Source: Grimontia kaedaensis (lineage in GTDB: Bacteria; Pseudomonadota; Gammaproteobacteria; Enterobacterales; Vibrionaceae). Taken from it: 64,000 bases of DNA. A program made the translations under genes and the position numbers. Shown one piece after another: positions 52,616-62,400 of this stretch. The notes beneath the pieces are model-generated. The model did no database searches, had not been told where the DNA came from, and saw nothing but the letters and a program-made list of their open reading frames with translations. The stretch spans positions 1,116,001 through 1,180,000 of the forward strand of contig NZ_CP082276.1 of NCBI RefSeq assembly GCF_023746615.1, in the 5' to 3' direction. Position 1 is the stretch's first letter; each line of letters starts with the position of its first letter.

Positions 52616-53785
52616 ATGAGCAAATACACATTTATGGGCTACCGCCGCGAAAATGGCCGTGTCGGTGTGCGCAATCACGTCATTATTCTGCCATTGGATG
52701 ATCTGTCTAACGCAGCATGTGAAGCTGTTGCTAACAATATCAAAGGCACACTGGCGTTGCCACACCCATATGGCCGCCTGCAGTTTGGTGAAGATTTGGA
52801 GCTGCACTTCCGTACCCTGATTGGTACAGGTTGTAACCCTAACGTGGCTGCGGTTGTGGTTATCGGTATCGAGCCGGGCTGGACCAGTCGTGTGGTTGAA
52901 GGCATCAAAGCTTCTGGTAAGCCTGTTCAAGGCTTTGCGATTGAGCAAAATGGTGACATCAACACAATTGCTGCCGCATCCCGCGTAGCGAAAGAATACG
53001 TTCATTACGCGAGCGAACTGACCCGCGAAGAGTGCGACGTGAGCGAGCTGTGGGTTTCAATGAAGTGTGGTGAGTCTGACACCACATCTGGTCTGGCAGC
53101 GAACCCAACCGTGGGTAACCTGTGTGACAAGTTCTCAGCAGAAGGCGCAACTCTGTGTTTCGGTGAAACATCAGAGCTGACCGGTGCAGAGCAAATCTGT
53201 AAGACCCGTGCAGTGAGCCCGGAAGTTGGCCAGAAGTTCCTGGACACCTGGCAGGCATACATGGACGAAGTTATCGAACCACACAAAACATCTGACCTGT
53301 CTGACAGCCAGCCAACCAAAGGCAACATCGAAGGCGGCCTGACCACCATCGAAGAAAAAGCGTTTGGTAACTACCAGAAGATCGGTAAAACCACTCAGTT
53401 CGTTGATGTTCTGACACCAGCAGAGCGCCCAGAAGCAGGCCCAGGTCTGTACTTCATGGACACCTCTTCTGCGGCGGCAGAGTGTGTGACGCTGCAGGCA
53501 GCTGCAGGCTTCGCGGTTCACCTGTTCCCAACAGGGCAAGGCAACGTCATTGGTAACCCCATTGTGCCGGTTATCAAAATCACTGCTAACCCTCGTACCG
53601 TGCGTACCATGGGTGAGCACATCGATGTAGACGTTTCCGGCATTCTGCGCCGTGAGCTGAATCTCGACACAGCGGGTGATGCGCTGATCGACATGACGCT
53701 GCGTACCGCAAACGGCCGTGCAACTGCAGCGGAAGCGCTGGGTCACCGCGAGTTCGTTCTGACCAAACTGTATCGAAGCGCATAA
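52616..53785 (+). CDS. suyB: (2R)-sulfolactate sulfo-lyase large subunit
   Basis: 389-residue UxaA/GarD-type C-terminal-domain protein matching SuyB in length and order: FMGYRRENGRVGVRNHVIILPLDDLSNAACEAVA, LIGTGCNPNVAAVVVIGIEPGW, SMKCGESDTTSGLAANPTVGNLCD, and GQGNVIGNPIVPVIKITANP. Cysteines (GTGCNP, MKCGES) are candidates for the iron site of this dehydratase-like family. Separate small and large subunits, rather than one fused polypeptide, and the adjacent hpsNOP genes argue for sulfolactate over altronate. A hairpin with a short U-run follows. Confidence 0.88.
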   Translation: MSKYTFMGYRRENGRVGVRNHVIILPLDDLSNAACEAVANNIKGTLALPHPYGRLQFGEDLELHFRTLIGTGCNPNVAAVVVIGIEPGWTSRVVEGIKASGKPVQGFAIEQNGDINTIAAASRVAKEYVHYASELTREECDVSELWVSMKCGESDTTSGLAANPTVGNLCDKFSAEGATLCFGETSELTGAEQICKTRAVSPEVGQKFLDTWQAYMDEVIEPHKTSDLSDSQPTKGNIEGGLTTIEEKAFGNYQKIGKTTQFVDVLTPAERPEAGPGLYFMDTSSAAAECVTLQAAAGFAVHLFPTGQGNVIGNPIVPVIKITANPRTVRTMGEHIDVDVSGILRRELNLDTAGDALIDMTLRTANGRATAAEALGHREFVLTKLYRSA

Positions 53786-53830
53786 TCATTTCGCTTATTC
53801 GGCGCGGCAATCATTTGATACAGCAAGACC

Positions 53831-53859
53831 GACGCTGGGGAAACCCAGCGTCCTTTTCC
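53831..53859 (+). terminator. hairpin with GAAA tetraloop after suyB
   Basis: GACGCTGGG (53831-53839), GAAA, CCCAGCGTC (53844-53852), then CTTTTCC. Looks like a leaky terminator separating the catabolic genes from the last two genes of the operon. Confidence 0.65.
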
Positions 53860-53881
53860 TTACCATTCGCAGGAGCCAGTT

Positions 53882-54895
53882 ATGCCTGTGTTTATCGACC
53901 CTTCGGAAGCTAAATCTCTGGCCGCACAAGCGCTGGAAAACGCTGGCGTTACATCGGCTAATGCTAAATCTGTCGCCAACGCCCTTATTCAAGCGGAAAT
54001 TGATGGTCAATCCGGTCACGGACTCGCCCGTCTTGCGGCCTACATTGAGCAAGTCAAATGCGGAAAGGTGATGGGCGATGCGACCCCCAAGGTTGATACC
54101 CCGAAACCCGCGGTTTGTCATATCAATGCAGAACTCGGCTTTGCCTTTCCTGCTATGGACAAGCTTGTATCCCTGCTTCCAGCCATGGCAAAAGCACAAG
54201 GTATTGCGTTAGCCACGGTAAACCGTTCTCACCATTTTGGACAGGCCGGATTCCACGCAGAACGTATAGCCAAGCAAGGTTGTATTGCCTTGGTGTTTTC
54301 AAACAGCCCGAGCGCTATTGCGCCTTGGGGTGGAAAAAAAGCTCTCTTTGGCACTAACCCTATCGCATTTGCCTGCCCACGTGACGGCGCACCGCCGCTG
54401 GTCATCGACATGAGCTTGAGCAAAGTGGCCCGCGGCAAGGTATTGGTCGCCAGAAAAAACGGCGAAACCATTCCTGAAGGCTGGGCGATCGATACCAATG
54501 GTGAGCCAACCACAGACCCTGATGCAGCAGTGAAAGGTTCGATGCTCCCTATCGGCGATGCCAAAGGGGCTGCGCTCGCGCTCATGGTCGAAATTCTGTC
54601 AGCAAGTCTAACCAGTGCCCTTTATGGCTTTGAAGCGTCAAATTTCTTCGATACTGAGGGTGAGCCACCCGCTATCGGACATTCTGTCATCGCCATCGAT
54701 ACGACTGTTTCTGGAACACAATTTGCTGAACGCCTTGAGTTACTCCTCAACACCATGTGTGAGCAGGAGAGCGTTCGCTTGCCCGGACAGCGTCGAATTG
54801 TCCGCCGTGAACGCGTACTCAAAGAAGGCTTACACCTTACCGATGCCACCATGAAAGAACTACGGGAATTAGCTCAACTAACAAATAATCAATAA
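53882..54895 (+). CDS. comC: malate/L-lactate-type dehydrogenase, ComC-like sulfolactate dehydrogenase
   Basis: 337-residue member of the Ldh (malate/L-lactate/ureidoglycolate dehydrogenase) family, with QSGHGLARLAAYIEQVKCGK, the catalytic His in NRSHHFGQAGFHAERIAKQG, and FGTNPIAFACPR. In sulfolactate operons this family supplies ComC, (R)-sulfolactate dehydrogenase (NADP), linking sulfopyruvate and (R)-sulfolactate. Its partner SlcC for (S)-sulfolactate is not in the window. AGGAG 6 nt before the ATG. Substrate by context. Confidence 0.8.
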   Translation: MPVFIDPSEAKSLAAQALENAGVTSANAKSVANALIQAEIDGQSGHGLARLAAYIEQVKCGKVMGDATPKVDTPKPAVCHINAELGFAFPAMDKLVSLLPAMAKAQGIALATVNRSHHFGQAGFHAERIAKQGCIALVFSNSPSAIAPWGGKKALFGTNPIAFACPRDGAPPLVIDMSLSKVARGKVLVARKNGETIPEGWAIDTNGEPTTDPDAAVKGSMLPIGDAKGAALALMVEILSASLTSALYGFEASNFFDTEGEPPAIGHSVIAIDTTVSGTQFAERLELLLNTMCEQESVRLPGQRRIVRRERVLKEGLHLTDATMKELRELAQLTNNQ

Positions 54896-54909
54896 CATGG
54901 AAGTTATTC

Positions 54910-55941
54910 ATGCAATCACAACTAAAACAACGTATCCCTAATTGGCAGTCACTTAGCCAAAGTGCCCGTACCCTTGCGCCTGGTCTTTTACTTTCCGTCA
55001 CCGTCGCTGCTGCAGCCACCTTTCTCGCAGCACATTATGGTGCACCGCAAATGCTCTTTGCCCTCTTGCTGGGCATCGCGTTTCACTTTCTCGCTGATGA
55101 TTCCAAGTGCCAGGCAGGCGTTGAGTTTGCTGCCAAAAAGGTACTTCGATTTGGCGTGGCTTTACTTGGTCTTCGCATTACGGTGGAAGAAATGACTTCT
55201 CTCGGGTGGGAAGTGCTGGTTTGGGTGGCGCTAGGCATTGCACTCACTATTTCTATCGGCATGTTGGTGGCGAAAATTCTCGGCCGCCGCATTCAGTTCG
55301 GCGTGTTGACGGGCGGCTCCGTCGCCATTTGTGGTGCATCTGCTGCGCTGGCTATTTCGGCCGTTCTACCTAAACACCCTTTCAGTGAACGCAACACACT
55401 GTTTACGGTAATCGCTGTCACCGCATTTAGCACCATTGCCATGGTCATCTACCCCATCTTCGTTAACCTTTTAGGCTTTGATGACCGACTGGCTGGCATT
55501 TTCATCGGCGGTACCATTCACGACGTCGCGCAGGTTGTTGGTGCAGGCTATTCTATTTCCCCACAAGCTGGTGAGTTCGCTACCATCACCAAACTGCTGC
55601 GCGTGGCTTTACTGGTTCCCGTGATTCTGGTGATTTCCCTATATTTCCGCAGTCATCCTGACAAAGACAGCGAGAAAGCAGATATCCCACTGCTTCCGTT
55701 TTTCGTTGTCGGCTTCTGTATTTGCGTCGCCATTAACAGCGCCCACATTCTGCCCGTCGGAGTGACAAACACACTATCTGGACTCTCATCCTGGTGTCTG
55801 GTTTCGGCAGTTGCTGCTCTGGGGATTAAAACCTCTGTGAAGAAGCTTTTCACCATCGGCTACGAGCCGATTCTGATGGTGGTGATTGAGACAGTCGCCA
55901 TTGCAGCTTGGGTATTAGTGGGGATTTATTGGTTCTTCTAG
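54910..55941 (+). CDS. YeiH-family anion exporter, probable sulfite exporter
   Basis: 343-residue integral membrane protein of the YeiH/putative sulfate exporter family, about ten helices. Family motifs: KKVLRFGVALLGLRIT, GGSVAICGASAALAISAVLP, and GIFIGGTIHDVAQVVGAGYSIS. As last gene after SuyAB, it probably expels the toxic sulfite released by desulfonation. No sulfite dehydrogenase is encoded nearby. Its stop codon shares a CTAG with the stop of the convergent transglutaminase gene. Confidence 0.85.
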   Translation: MQSQLKQRIPNWQSLSQSARTLAPGLLLSVTVAAAATFLAAHYGAPQMLFALLLGIAFHFLADDSKCQAGVEFAAKKVLRFGVALLGLRITVEEMTSLGWEVLVWVALGIALTISIGMLVAKILGRRIQFGVLTGGSVAICGASAALAISAVLPKHPFSERNTLFTVIAVTAFSTIAMVIYPIFVNLLGFDDRLAGIFIGGTIHDVAQVVGAGYSISPQAGEFATITKLLRVALLVPVILVISLYFRSHPDKDSEKADIPLLPFFVVGFCICVAINSAHILPVGVTNTLSGLSSWCLVSAVAALGIKTSVKKLFTIGYEPILMVVIETVAIAAWVLVGIYWFF

Positions 55942-56819
55942 ATCCTCACCACATCCACAGCCACACTTAGGCTGTGGGTGTCACCACCTTCAAATACCAC
56001 GCCTTGCAGCGGTGTGATATCAGCATAATCCCTGCCCCATCCTGTCACGATATGTTGGTCGCTGGCGATGAGGTTGTTCGTCGGGTCGAACTCCACCCAG
56101 CCCAAATCAGGGACGAAAATCGCGAACCAAGCATGAGAAGCATCTGCCCCCACCAACCTTTCCTGTCCAGGAGGCGGCAAGGTTTCGATATAGCCACTCA
56201 TATAACGGGCGGCAAGGCCTACCGAGCGGAGGCAGCCAATCGCGAGTTGGGCATAGTCCTGACACACACCGCATTTTTGCTCCAGCACTTGCTCTGGTGG
56301 TGTGGTGACATCCGTCGCAGCAGGATCGAAGGTAAACTCGTTGAAGATTTTGCTGGTCAACGCCATGGTGGCTTTCAGCACGGGTTGATCGTCTTGAAAC
56401 AACTCATCAACGAAAGCAGCAAGCTTGTCTGAACGCATTATTTGCGCTGAATCCAACACAAACTCACTCGCCATTCTGGCTTCTTCGTTCTCTGTGCGTT
56501 TTAGAATGGCCCTCAGCTCACCACAGGTTAGCGTGTGAGTATCAATCATCTCGCTCCATGGCGTCGGCTGCACATCCAGATAACTGACAACATCAATCGT
56601 CAATGTCTGGTGCGGTTCCTGAATCGAGAAATAAAACGTCTTGTTGCCGTAGTAATCCACACCCTCATTTTGGTAAACCGGCGAAGGCGTCACATTCAGC
56701 CAGTAGTTATAACAACGCTGATTATCAGTATCGCGCGGCACCAGGTGCGCCATGTTGTAGCAAAGGCTCACAGGCGCACTGTAGGAGTAGGTTGTTTTAT
56801 GTTGGACCCGGAATTTCAT
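55938..56819 (-). CDS. transglutaminase-like protein of the amidoligase cluster
   Basis: 293-residue cysteine-protease-fold protein. The N-terminal bacterial transglutaminase beta-domain (KFRVQHKTTYSYSAPVSLCYNMAHLVPRD) is followed by the catalytic core: Cys in QKCGVCQDYAQLAIGCLRSVGLAARYMSGY, His in DASHAWFAIFVP, Asp in GWVEFDPTNN. Members may cut or form amide bonds on small peptides. ATG 56819 overlaps the preceding stop (ATGA). Last gene of a five-gene unit with ATP-grasp and alpha-E proteins. Substrate unknown. Confidence 0.9.
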   Translation of the reverse strand: MKFRVQHKTTYSYSAPVSLCYNMAHLVPRDTDNQRCYNYWLNVTPSPVYQNEGVDYYGNKTFYFSIQEPHQTLTIDVVSYLDVQPTPWSEMIDTHTLTCGELRAILKRTENEEARMASEFVLDSAQIMRSDKLAAFVDELFQDDQPVLKATMALTSKIFNEFTFDPAATDVTTPPEQVLEQKCGVCQDYAQLAIGCLRSVGLAARYMSGYIETLPPPGQERLVGADASHAWFAIFVPDLGWVEFDPTNNLIASDQHIVTGWGRDYADITPLQGVVFEGGDTHSLSVAVDVVRI

Positions 56820-59383
56820 ACGTCCAATTTCCATTTAGGTTTGATGAGCTGTTGCGGTCCAGCAGTGTGGTCGAAGTACCTGTCTGCAATGAGTGATGTG
56901 AACTGTTCCAGATTCACACTGACGCTGTTTAATTGCGCTTCAAGCGCTTCGCGTCGATTGTCTTCATTTGCCGTTGAAAGCGCATTGAGGTCGACCTGTT
57001 GAATGTCACTCAGGGTTTTCAGGATCACACGGTTTTCCGGTGTCCAGCCACCTGGGACATAGGATTGATGCTTCGGCAACATATCAAGGAATTCGCGAAG
57101 CCTTTCGATTTGGTACACCAGCGCCCTTGGGTTGGTGCGGTCAATCATCAGCAGATCGAGACCAAAGGGTACCCGAGCTTTAGTGCGGTATCGGCGACGG
57201 AAAGAGATCAGCGCTTCCACGCTCAGTAATACCGATTCCAACACCTGTTGCTGCGGCAGGCTTGGTAACTGCTCTACCAACGTGGATTTCAACAAGGTAA
57301 CAGTCTGGATTGCGCGCTCTGTGCGTTGACCCATTTGCAGGAATAACCAGTCGTGTCCACGCAGCATACTTTCGTTACTTAAACCGGATAGCGCCAAAAG
57401 GGATGTTACCAACCCATCCAGTGATTCTTCCGGCGCTTCCGGCAACCCATTCATGAAAGCACGGTCAATCTCGTAGAGGTTATCCCGCATTCGGTTAAGG
57501 ATAATGCGGGTATCTGCCGACAAACGCTCCCTCACCTGCTCGCCGCAAGCCAGCATCGCCAAGAGGTTTGATTTGATGGAGCCGACACGATTGCCATTGG
57601 TCACCAAGTCTGCCAGTTCACCTTCTGGATTTTCGAAAAGGTCTTCATCGCCTTCCGTGAAGCCCGGCAAACAGCGCGTTTGCAGAGAAACCGCTTTTAG
57701 TAACGTATCCCGGCTTTCAGTCTCCAGAAGCTCCAAACCACTGAGTTGCTTGAACACCACCCGGATAAGGCGAATGCTCATTTCTGCACGTTCGGCGTAA
57801 CGACCAAACCAGAAGAAGTTATCGACCACACGGCTAGGCAGATTGCCTTCCTGAACGAGTTCAAAGCCCGCACGTTCTAGCAATAACTGGTGAGTGTGGT
57901 CAGGTTTATCTGCGGTAATCCAGAAATCTTTGCTGCGGGAGCCTGAAAGGTGGGTGACAACATAATCATCCTGCGCATCCGCCACGCGGCTCAAACCGCC
58001 CGGCATCACCGCATAGCTTTCCCCATCTGCCACACAGAACGCTTTCAAGAGGCTTGGACGGCTTTCCAACGAACCGTCACACCAAACAGGGATCAATGAA
58101 CCCGGCACATAACTTTGCGCCACATAGTGATTCGGATTTTTACGGATCTTCGCCAGAATGGCCTGCTTTCCCGCTTCGTCGAGGCTATGGCCATACACGG
58201 ACATGCCTTGAGAGCGACGGTACGCAGGCTTAATAATCAAGGAATCCAGATGACTTTCGACGTATGCCAACGCATCCGGATGACCACACCAATAAGAAGT
58301 GACGTTCTTGAGCTTTAGTGGCTCATTAAGGTAAAACTCACACAGCTTTGGCAGGAAAGACATCAAGGCTGGCGATTCCAACACCGCGCTACCCAGCGGG
58401 TTAGCCAGAATCACATTCCCGCTGCGTACCGCTTCCAACAACCCTGGAATCCCATACATAGAGAAGGCGCTGAGTTCGACCTGATCGCAGTCGTTATCGT
58501 CTGTTCGGCGCAGAATCACATCTACGGGTGACAGGCCGTTGATCGACTTCAACCAGACTTTGCCGTTTCGGACGGTCAGATCTCCGCCTTGCACCAAGGG
58601 ATAACCCAAGTAGTTCGCGAGATAAGTATGTTCGTAATAGCTACTGCTGGAAGAACCTGGTGTGAGAACCACAATCTTCGGGTCATCGGTTTTGTGAGCG
58701 GCCAGCTCTGTCAGCGTATTTCGCAGCGTTTGGAAAAAGCTCGAGTGGCGTTTTACATAACTGTGGCGGAAGATCTTGGAGTGAACGCGGGAAATCACCG
58801 AACGGTTTTCAAGCGCATACCCCATTCCTGCTGGCGTCTGCGTCTGATCACCAATCGCCACAAAGTGACCAGAACTGTCGCGGATTAAATCCGTCGCTTG
58901 CAGGATAAGGTGTTTTTCGCCCGGCATACGGATGCCGTAACATTCCCGAATAAAATCAGGATGACTGAAGACAATTTCAGGCGGGATGATGCCTTCTTTG
59001 ATGAGCCGTTGTTCACCATATATGTCCTTCAGGATGCGGTTAAACAACTCTGCTCGCTGGCTCAGTCCGGCTTCAACCTGTTGCCAGGCATTAGCATCGA
59101 TCACATTGGGGAGAATATCCAGCGACCAGACATCTGGCGACAAGGGATCGTTTTTCAGATCGTACGTCGCCCCATCATCACGCAGAATACGCTGCGCGCG
59201 GCGATGAAGTTCATCTAACCTTTCGGCGCGAAGCCCCGAGAAATGGGAGAGAATCGGTTCCCAATGCGCGCGGACTTTTTTGTTTTCTTCGTAAACTTCA
59301 TCAAAGGCGTCTCCATTGCCTTGCTGAAGATAAGTGAGGGGCGAAACCGCCCCTTCAAGCTCAGTATCTGAGTCATTCATCAT
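56816..59383 (-). CDS. circularly permuted ATP-grasp fused to an alpha-E domain
   Basis: 855-residue fusion. Residues about 70-530 form the circularly permuted ATP-grasp (GIRMPGEKHLILQATDLIRDSSGHFVAIGDQTQTPAGMGYALENR; LKNVTSYWCGHPDALAYVE; FCVADGESYAVMPGGLSRVA), an ATP-dependent carboxylate-amine ligase fold. Residues about 535-855 form an alpha-E helical domain (NFFWFGRYAERAEMSIRLIRVVF; YRTKARVPFGLDLLMIDRTNPRALVYQIERLREFLDMLP). It is the fused counterpart of the two separate genes at the start of the same operon. Predicted role: condensing amino acids into or onto a peptide. Confidence 0.9.
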   Translation of the reverse strand: MMNDSDTELEGAVSPLTYLQQGNGDAFDEVYEENKKVRAHWEPILSHFSGLRAERLDELHRRAQRILRDDGATYDLKNDPLSPDVWSLDILPNVIDANAWQQVEAGLSQRAELFNRILKDIYGEQRLIKEGIIPPEIVFSHPDFIRECYGIRMPGEKHLILQATDLIRDSSGHFVAIGDQTQTPAGMGYALENRSVISRVHSKIFRHSYVKRHSSFFQTLRNTLTELAAHKTDDPKIVVLTPGSSSSSYYEHTYLANYLGYPLVQGGDLTVRNGKVWLKSINGLSPVDVILRRTDDNDCDQVELSAFSMYGIPGLLEAVRSGNVILANPLGSAVLESPALMSFLPKLCEFYLNEPLKLKNVTSYWCGHPDALAYVESHLDSLIIKPAYRRSQGMSVYGHSLDEAGKQAILAKIRKNPNHYVAQSYVPGSLIPVWCDGSLESRPSLLKAFCVADGESYAVMPGGLSRVADAQDDYVVTHLSGSRSKDFWITADKPDHTHQLLLERAGFELVQEGNLPSRVVDNFFWFGRYAERAEMSIRLIRVVFKQLSGLELLETESRDTLLKAVSLQTRCLPGFTEGDEDLFENPEGELADLVTNGNRVGSIKSNLLAMLACGEQVRERLSADTRIILNRMRDNLYEIDRAFMNGLPEAPEESLDGLVTSLLALSGLSNESMLRGHDWLFLQMGQRTERAIQTVTLLKSTLVEQLPSLPQQQVLESVLLSVEALISFRRRYRTKARVPFGLDLLMIDRTNPRALVYQIERLREFLDMLPKHQSYVPGGWTPENRVILKTLSDIQQVDLNALSTANEDNRREALEAQLNSVSVNLEQFTSLIADRYFDHTAGPQQLIKPKWKLDV

Positions 59384-59452
59384 TGTTGTTTTAGAAACCT
59401 TCCTGTTTTCTTCGTAACGAAGGATACCTCATTCAAACTAACAGTCGGGAAT

Positions 59453-62400
59453 TCAGCTCACTCTAGTGTTCCGTTTTCTCAAATCTAAGGTATTAGGGTA
59501 CTCAAAACTCACCTCCTCTTTCTGAGGAGACATAGGCTTGGCGACCTCTTCATTTGGGTAAAACCTACGCAGCGCATCAAAGGCTGGAGGCGGCATCAGC
59601 GGCCCCTGCGTAAAGCCATCGTCATTGAAACGCGTGATACGGCGTCCTTCCGCTTCGTTGCCATTCACCGGGAAGGTATCGTAGTTACGACCACCTGGGT
59701 GACTCACATGGTAGGTGCAACCACCGACCGACAAACCGTTCCAGGTATCCACCAGATCAAACACCAAAGGCGCATCCACACCCAATGTCGGGTGAAGCGC
59801 TGATGGTGGTGACCAAGCACGATAACGCACAGCAGCAACAAACTCCCCTTGTCTGCCTGTCGGGCGAAGCGGCACACGGCGACCATTACAGGTCAGCATA
59901 TAACGCGAGTCTGTCAGTCCACTCAGTTTGACCTGAATGCGCTCGACCGACGAATCCACATACCTGCTGGTACCGGATTGCGTCACTTCTTCGCCTAATA
60001 CATGCCAGGGTTCAATCGCCCAGCGGATTTCGATTTCCATATCATCTATCTGCAATCGACCGTAATGCGGGAACCTAAATTCCTCAAACGGCGCGAGCCA
60101 TTCCAGCTTGAACGGGAAGCCATGCTGCTGAAGATCGTCCACCACCTCTTTGATGTCTTCCCACACAAAGTGCGGCATCATGAATTTATCATGCAGCGAG
60201 GTACCCCAGCGCACCAAAGGCCTGTGATACGGCGCTTTCCAGAACCTTGCAGCCAGACAGCGAATCAACAGGTTTTGTACCAGCGACATGCGCGCATGAG
60301 GCGGCATTTCAAACCCGCGGAATTCGAGCAAGCCCTGACGACCACTCGCTGTACCTGCCGCATAAAGCTTGTCGATACAAAACTCCGCGCGGTGGGTATT
60401 ACCGGTAATGTCCACCAGCAGGTTTCGCATCAACCTGTCTGCGAGCCAAGGTTGATCGACCAAGCCATCAGGAAAATTCTGGAACGCGATTTCCATCTCG
60501 TACAAGGCTTCATCGCGCCCTTCATCCGCGCGCGGCGCCTGACTGGTTGGGCCGATAAACATCCCCGAGAATAGGTAAGAAAGCCCCGGATGATGCTGCC
60601 AGTAGTTCACGAAACTTCTTAGCAAGTCAGGACGGCGTAGAAACGGACTGCCAGCAGGCGTGACGCCACCCAAAGTAATATGGTTCCCGCCCCCGGTTCC
60701 TGTATGGCGACCATCCAACATGAACTTTTCTGCGCCAAGGCGACATTCATGGGCGGCCTGATACAAGGTTTCGGTATTCTCAACCAGCTCGTTCCAGCTG
60801 CGGGACGGATGAATATTTACTTCAATCACACCCGGGTCTGGCGTGATCAGGAACTTCTGTAAACGGTGATCTCTCGGAGGCTCATAGCCTTCAATCACCA
60901 CCGGCAATTCCAGCTTCTTCGCCGTTTCTTCAACGTGATGAATCAGTTCAACATACTCTTCCAGCGTGTTCATCGGCGGCATAAACACATGCAGCCTGCC
61001 ATGCCTTGGTTCCACACAAATCGCGGTGCGAACCACACTGACATACCGCTTTGGTGCATCGGCATCTTCCGGTGAGATATTTTCTTGAGAGTAAACAGGT
61101 AGGTCATCACGCGGTTCAAACGGATCACGTTCGGGAATGATTTCTTCCGGCGTCGTAGCGGGTAAAGATTCCAACGGCAGACGGAAACCCATTGGGCTAT
61201 CGCCCGGTACCAAGGTGATCACGTCAGAGCGCATCGGCCATTTGGAGCTGTACCAGCCCGAACCGGAATGCGCGATGGGCAGGATATACCCGGTTACGCT
61301 GTCTAAGCCTTTGCTGAGTATGTTAGCAAGACGACGTCTTTCGAGATCATCGGTGAGTTTGGCTTTCTTTGGGTTCACGCCATCCGGCAAACCCCGCTCC
61401 AACCAGAGGTAATAGAGCGAATCTTCAAAGCTTGGCTGAACAAACACAGAAGACAGCCCCAAGGATTGGCTCAGTGTTTTACTGAAACGCTCTGCGTCTT
61501 GAATGTCATGCCCATAATCTTTATCGACGCGCGCAAGCAATGCCGGGTCACGCCACAGCGCCTCACCGTCGGTGCGCCAGAAACAACCCAGTGCCCAGCG
61601 CGGAAGCTCCTCGCCGGGATACCACTTACCCTGCCCATAATGCAGCATGGCGTGGGTAGCGAATTCGTCCTTCAAGCGGATCAGCAGATCTTTTGCCAGA
61701 CGCAGCTTGTCATCACCCAGCGCTTTGGTGTTCCACTGGTCTGAATCCATATCATCGACAGAGACAAACGTCGGCTCTCCGCCCATGGTCAAGCGCACAT
61801 CCCCTGCTGCCAGTTCAGCATCTACTGCATTTCCCAGCGCTTTGATGTTTTCCCATTCATCATCGCTGTAGGGTTTGGTAACTCGCGGGTCTTCATGGAT
61901 GCGCGTGACCGTATTGCTGTAATCAAAGGTGACTTCACACTTGTCTGTGCCACCCGTGATTGGTGCGGCAGAGATAGGGTCAGCCGTACAAGCCAGCGGA
62001 ATATGCCCTTCTCCGGCAAGCAGGCCACTGGTTGGGTCCAACCCTACCCAGCCTGCACCGGGCAAGTAGACCTCACACCAGGCATGGAGATCGGTGAAGT
62101 CTTCTTCTGGACCAGACGGGCCATCGAGGGCTTTCACATCCGCAGTAAGCTGAACTAAATAGCCCGAGGCAAAACGCGCCGCCAAGCCTAATCGACGAAG
62201 AATTTGCACCAGCAGCCATGAGGTATCGCGGCAGGAACCTTTCTTCAGCGTCAGCGTTTCCTGACAGGTTTGCACACCCGGTTCCAAACGAATCCCATAG
62301 CCAATTTCATTCGCCAACTGGCTGTTCAACCCTACTAGGAAATCAACGATCGGCGTTTCGCTTCGGTCAATCGCCGCCATCCACTCGTCAAGCTCAGGGC

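Noticed and set aside
52326..53785. Altronate or galactarate dehydratase (UxaA/GarD)
   Set aside because: Split small and large subunits of SuyA/SuyB length, and the sulfonate context, fit sulfolactate sulfo-lyase better; no hexuronate genes are present.
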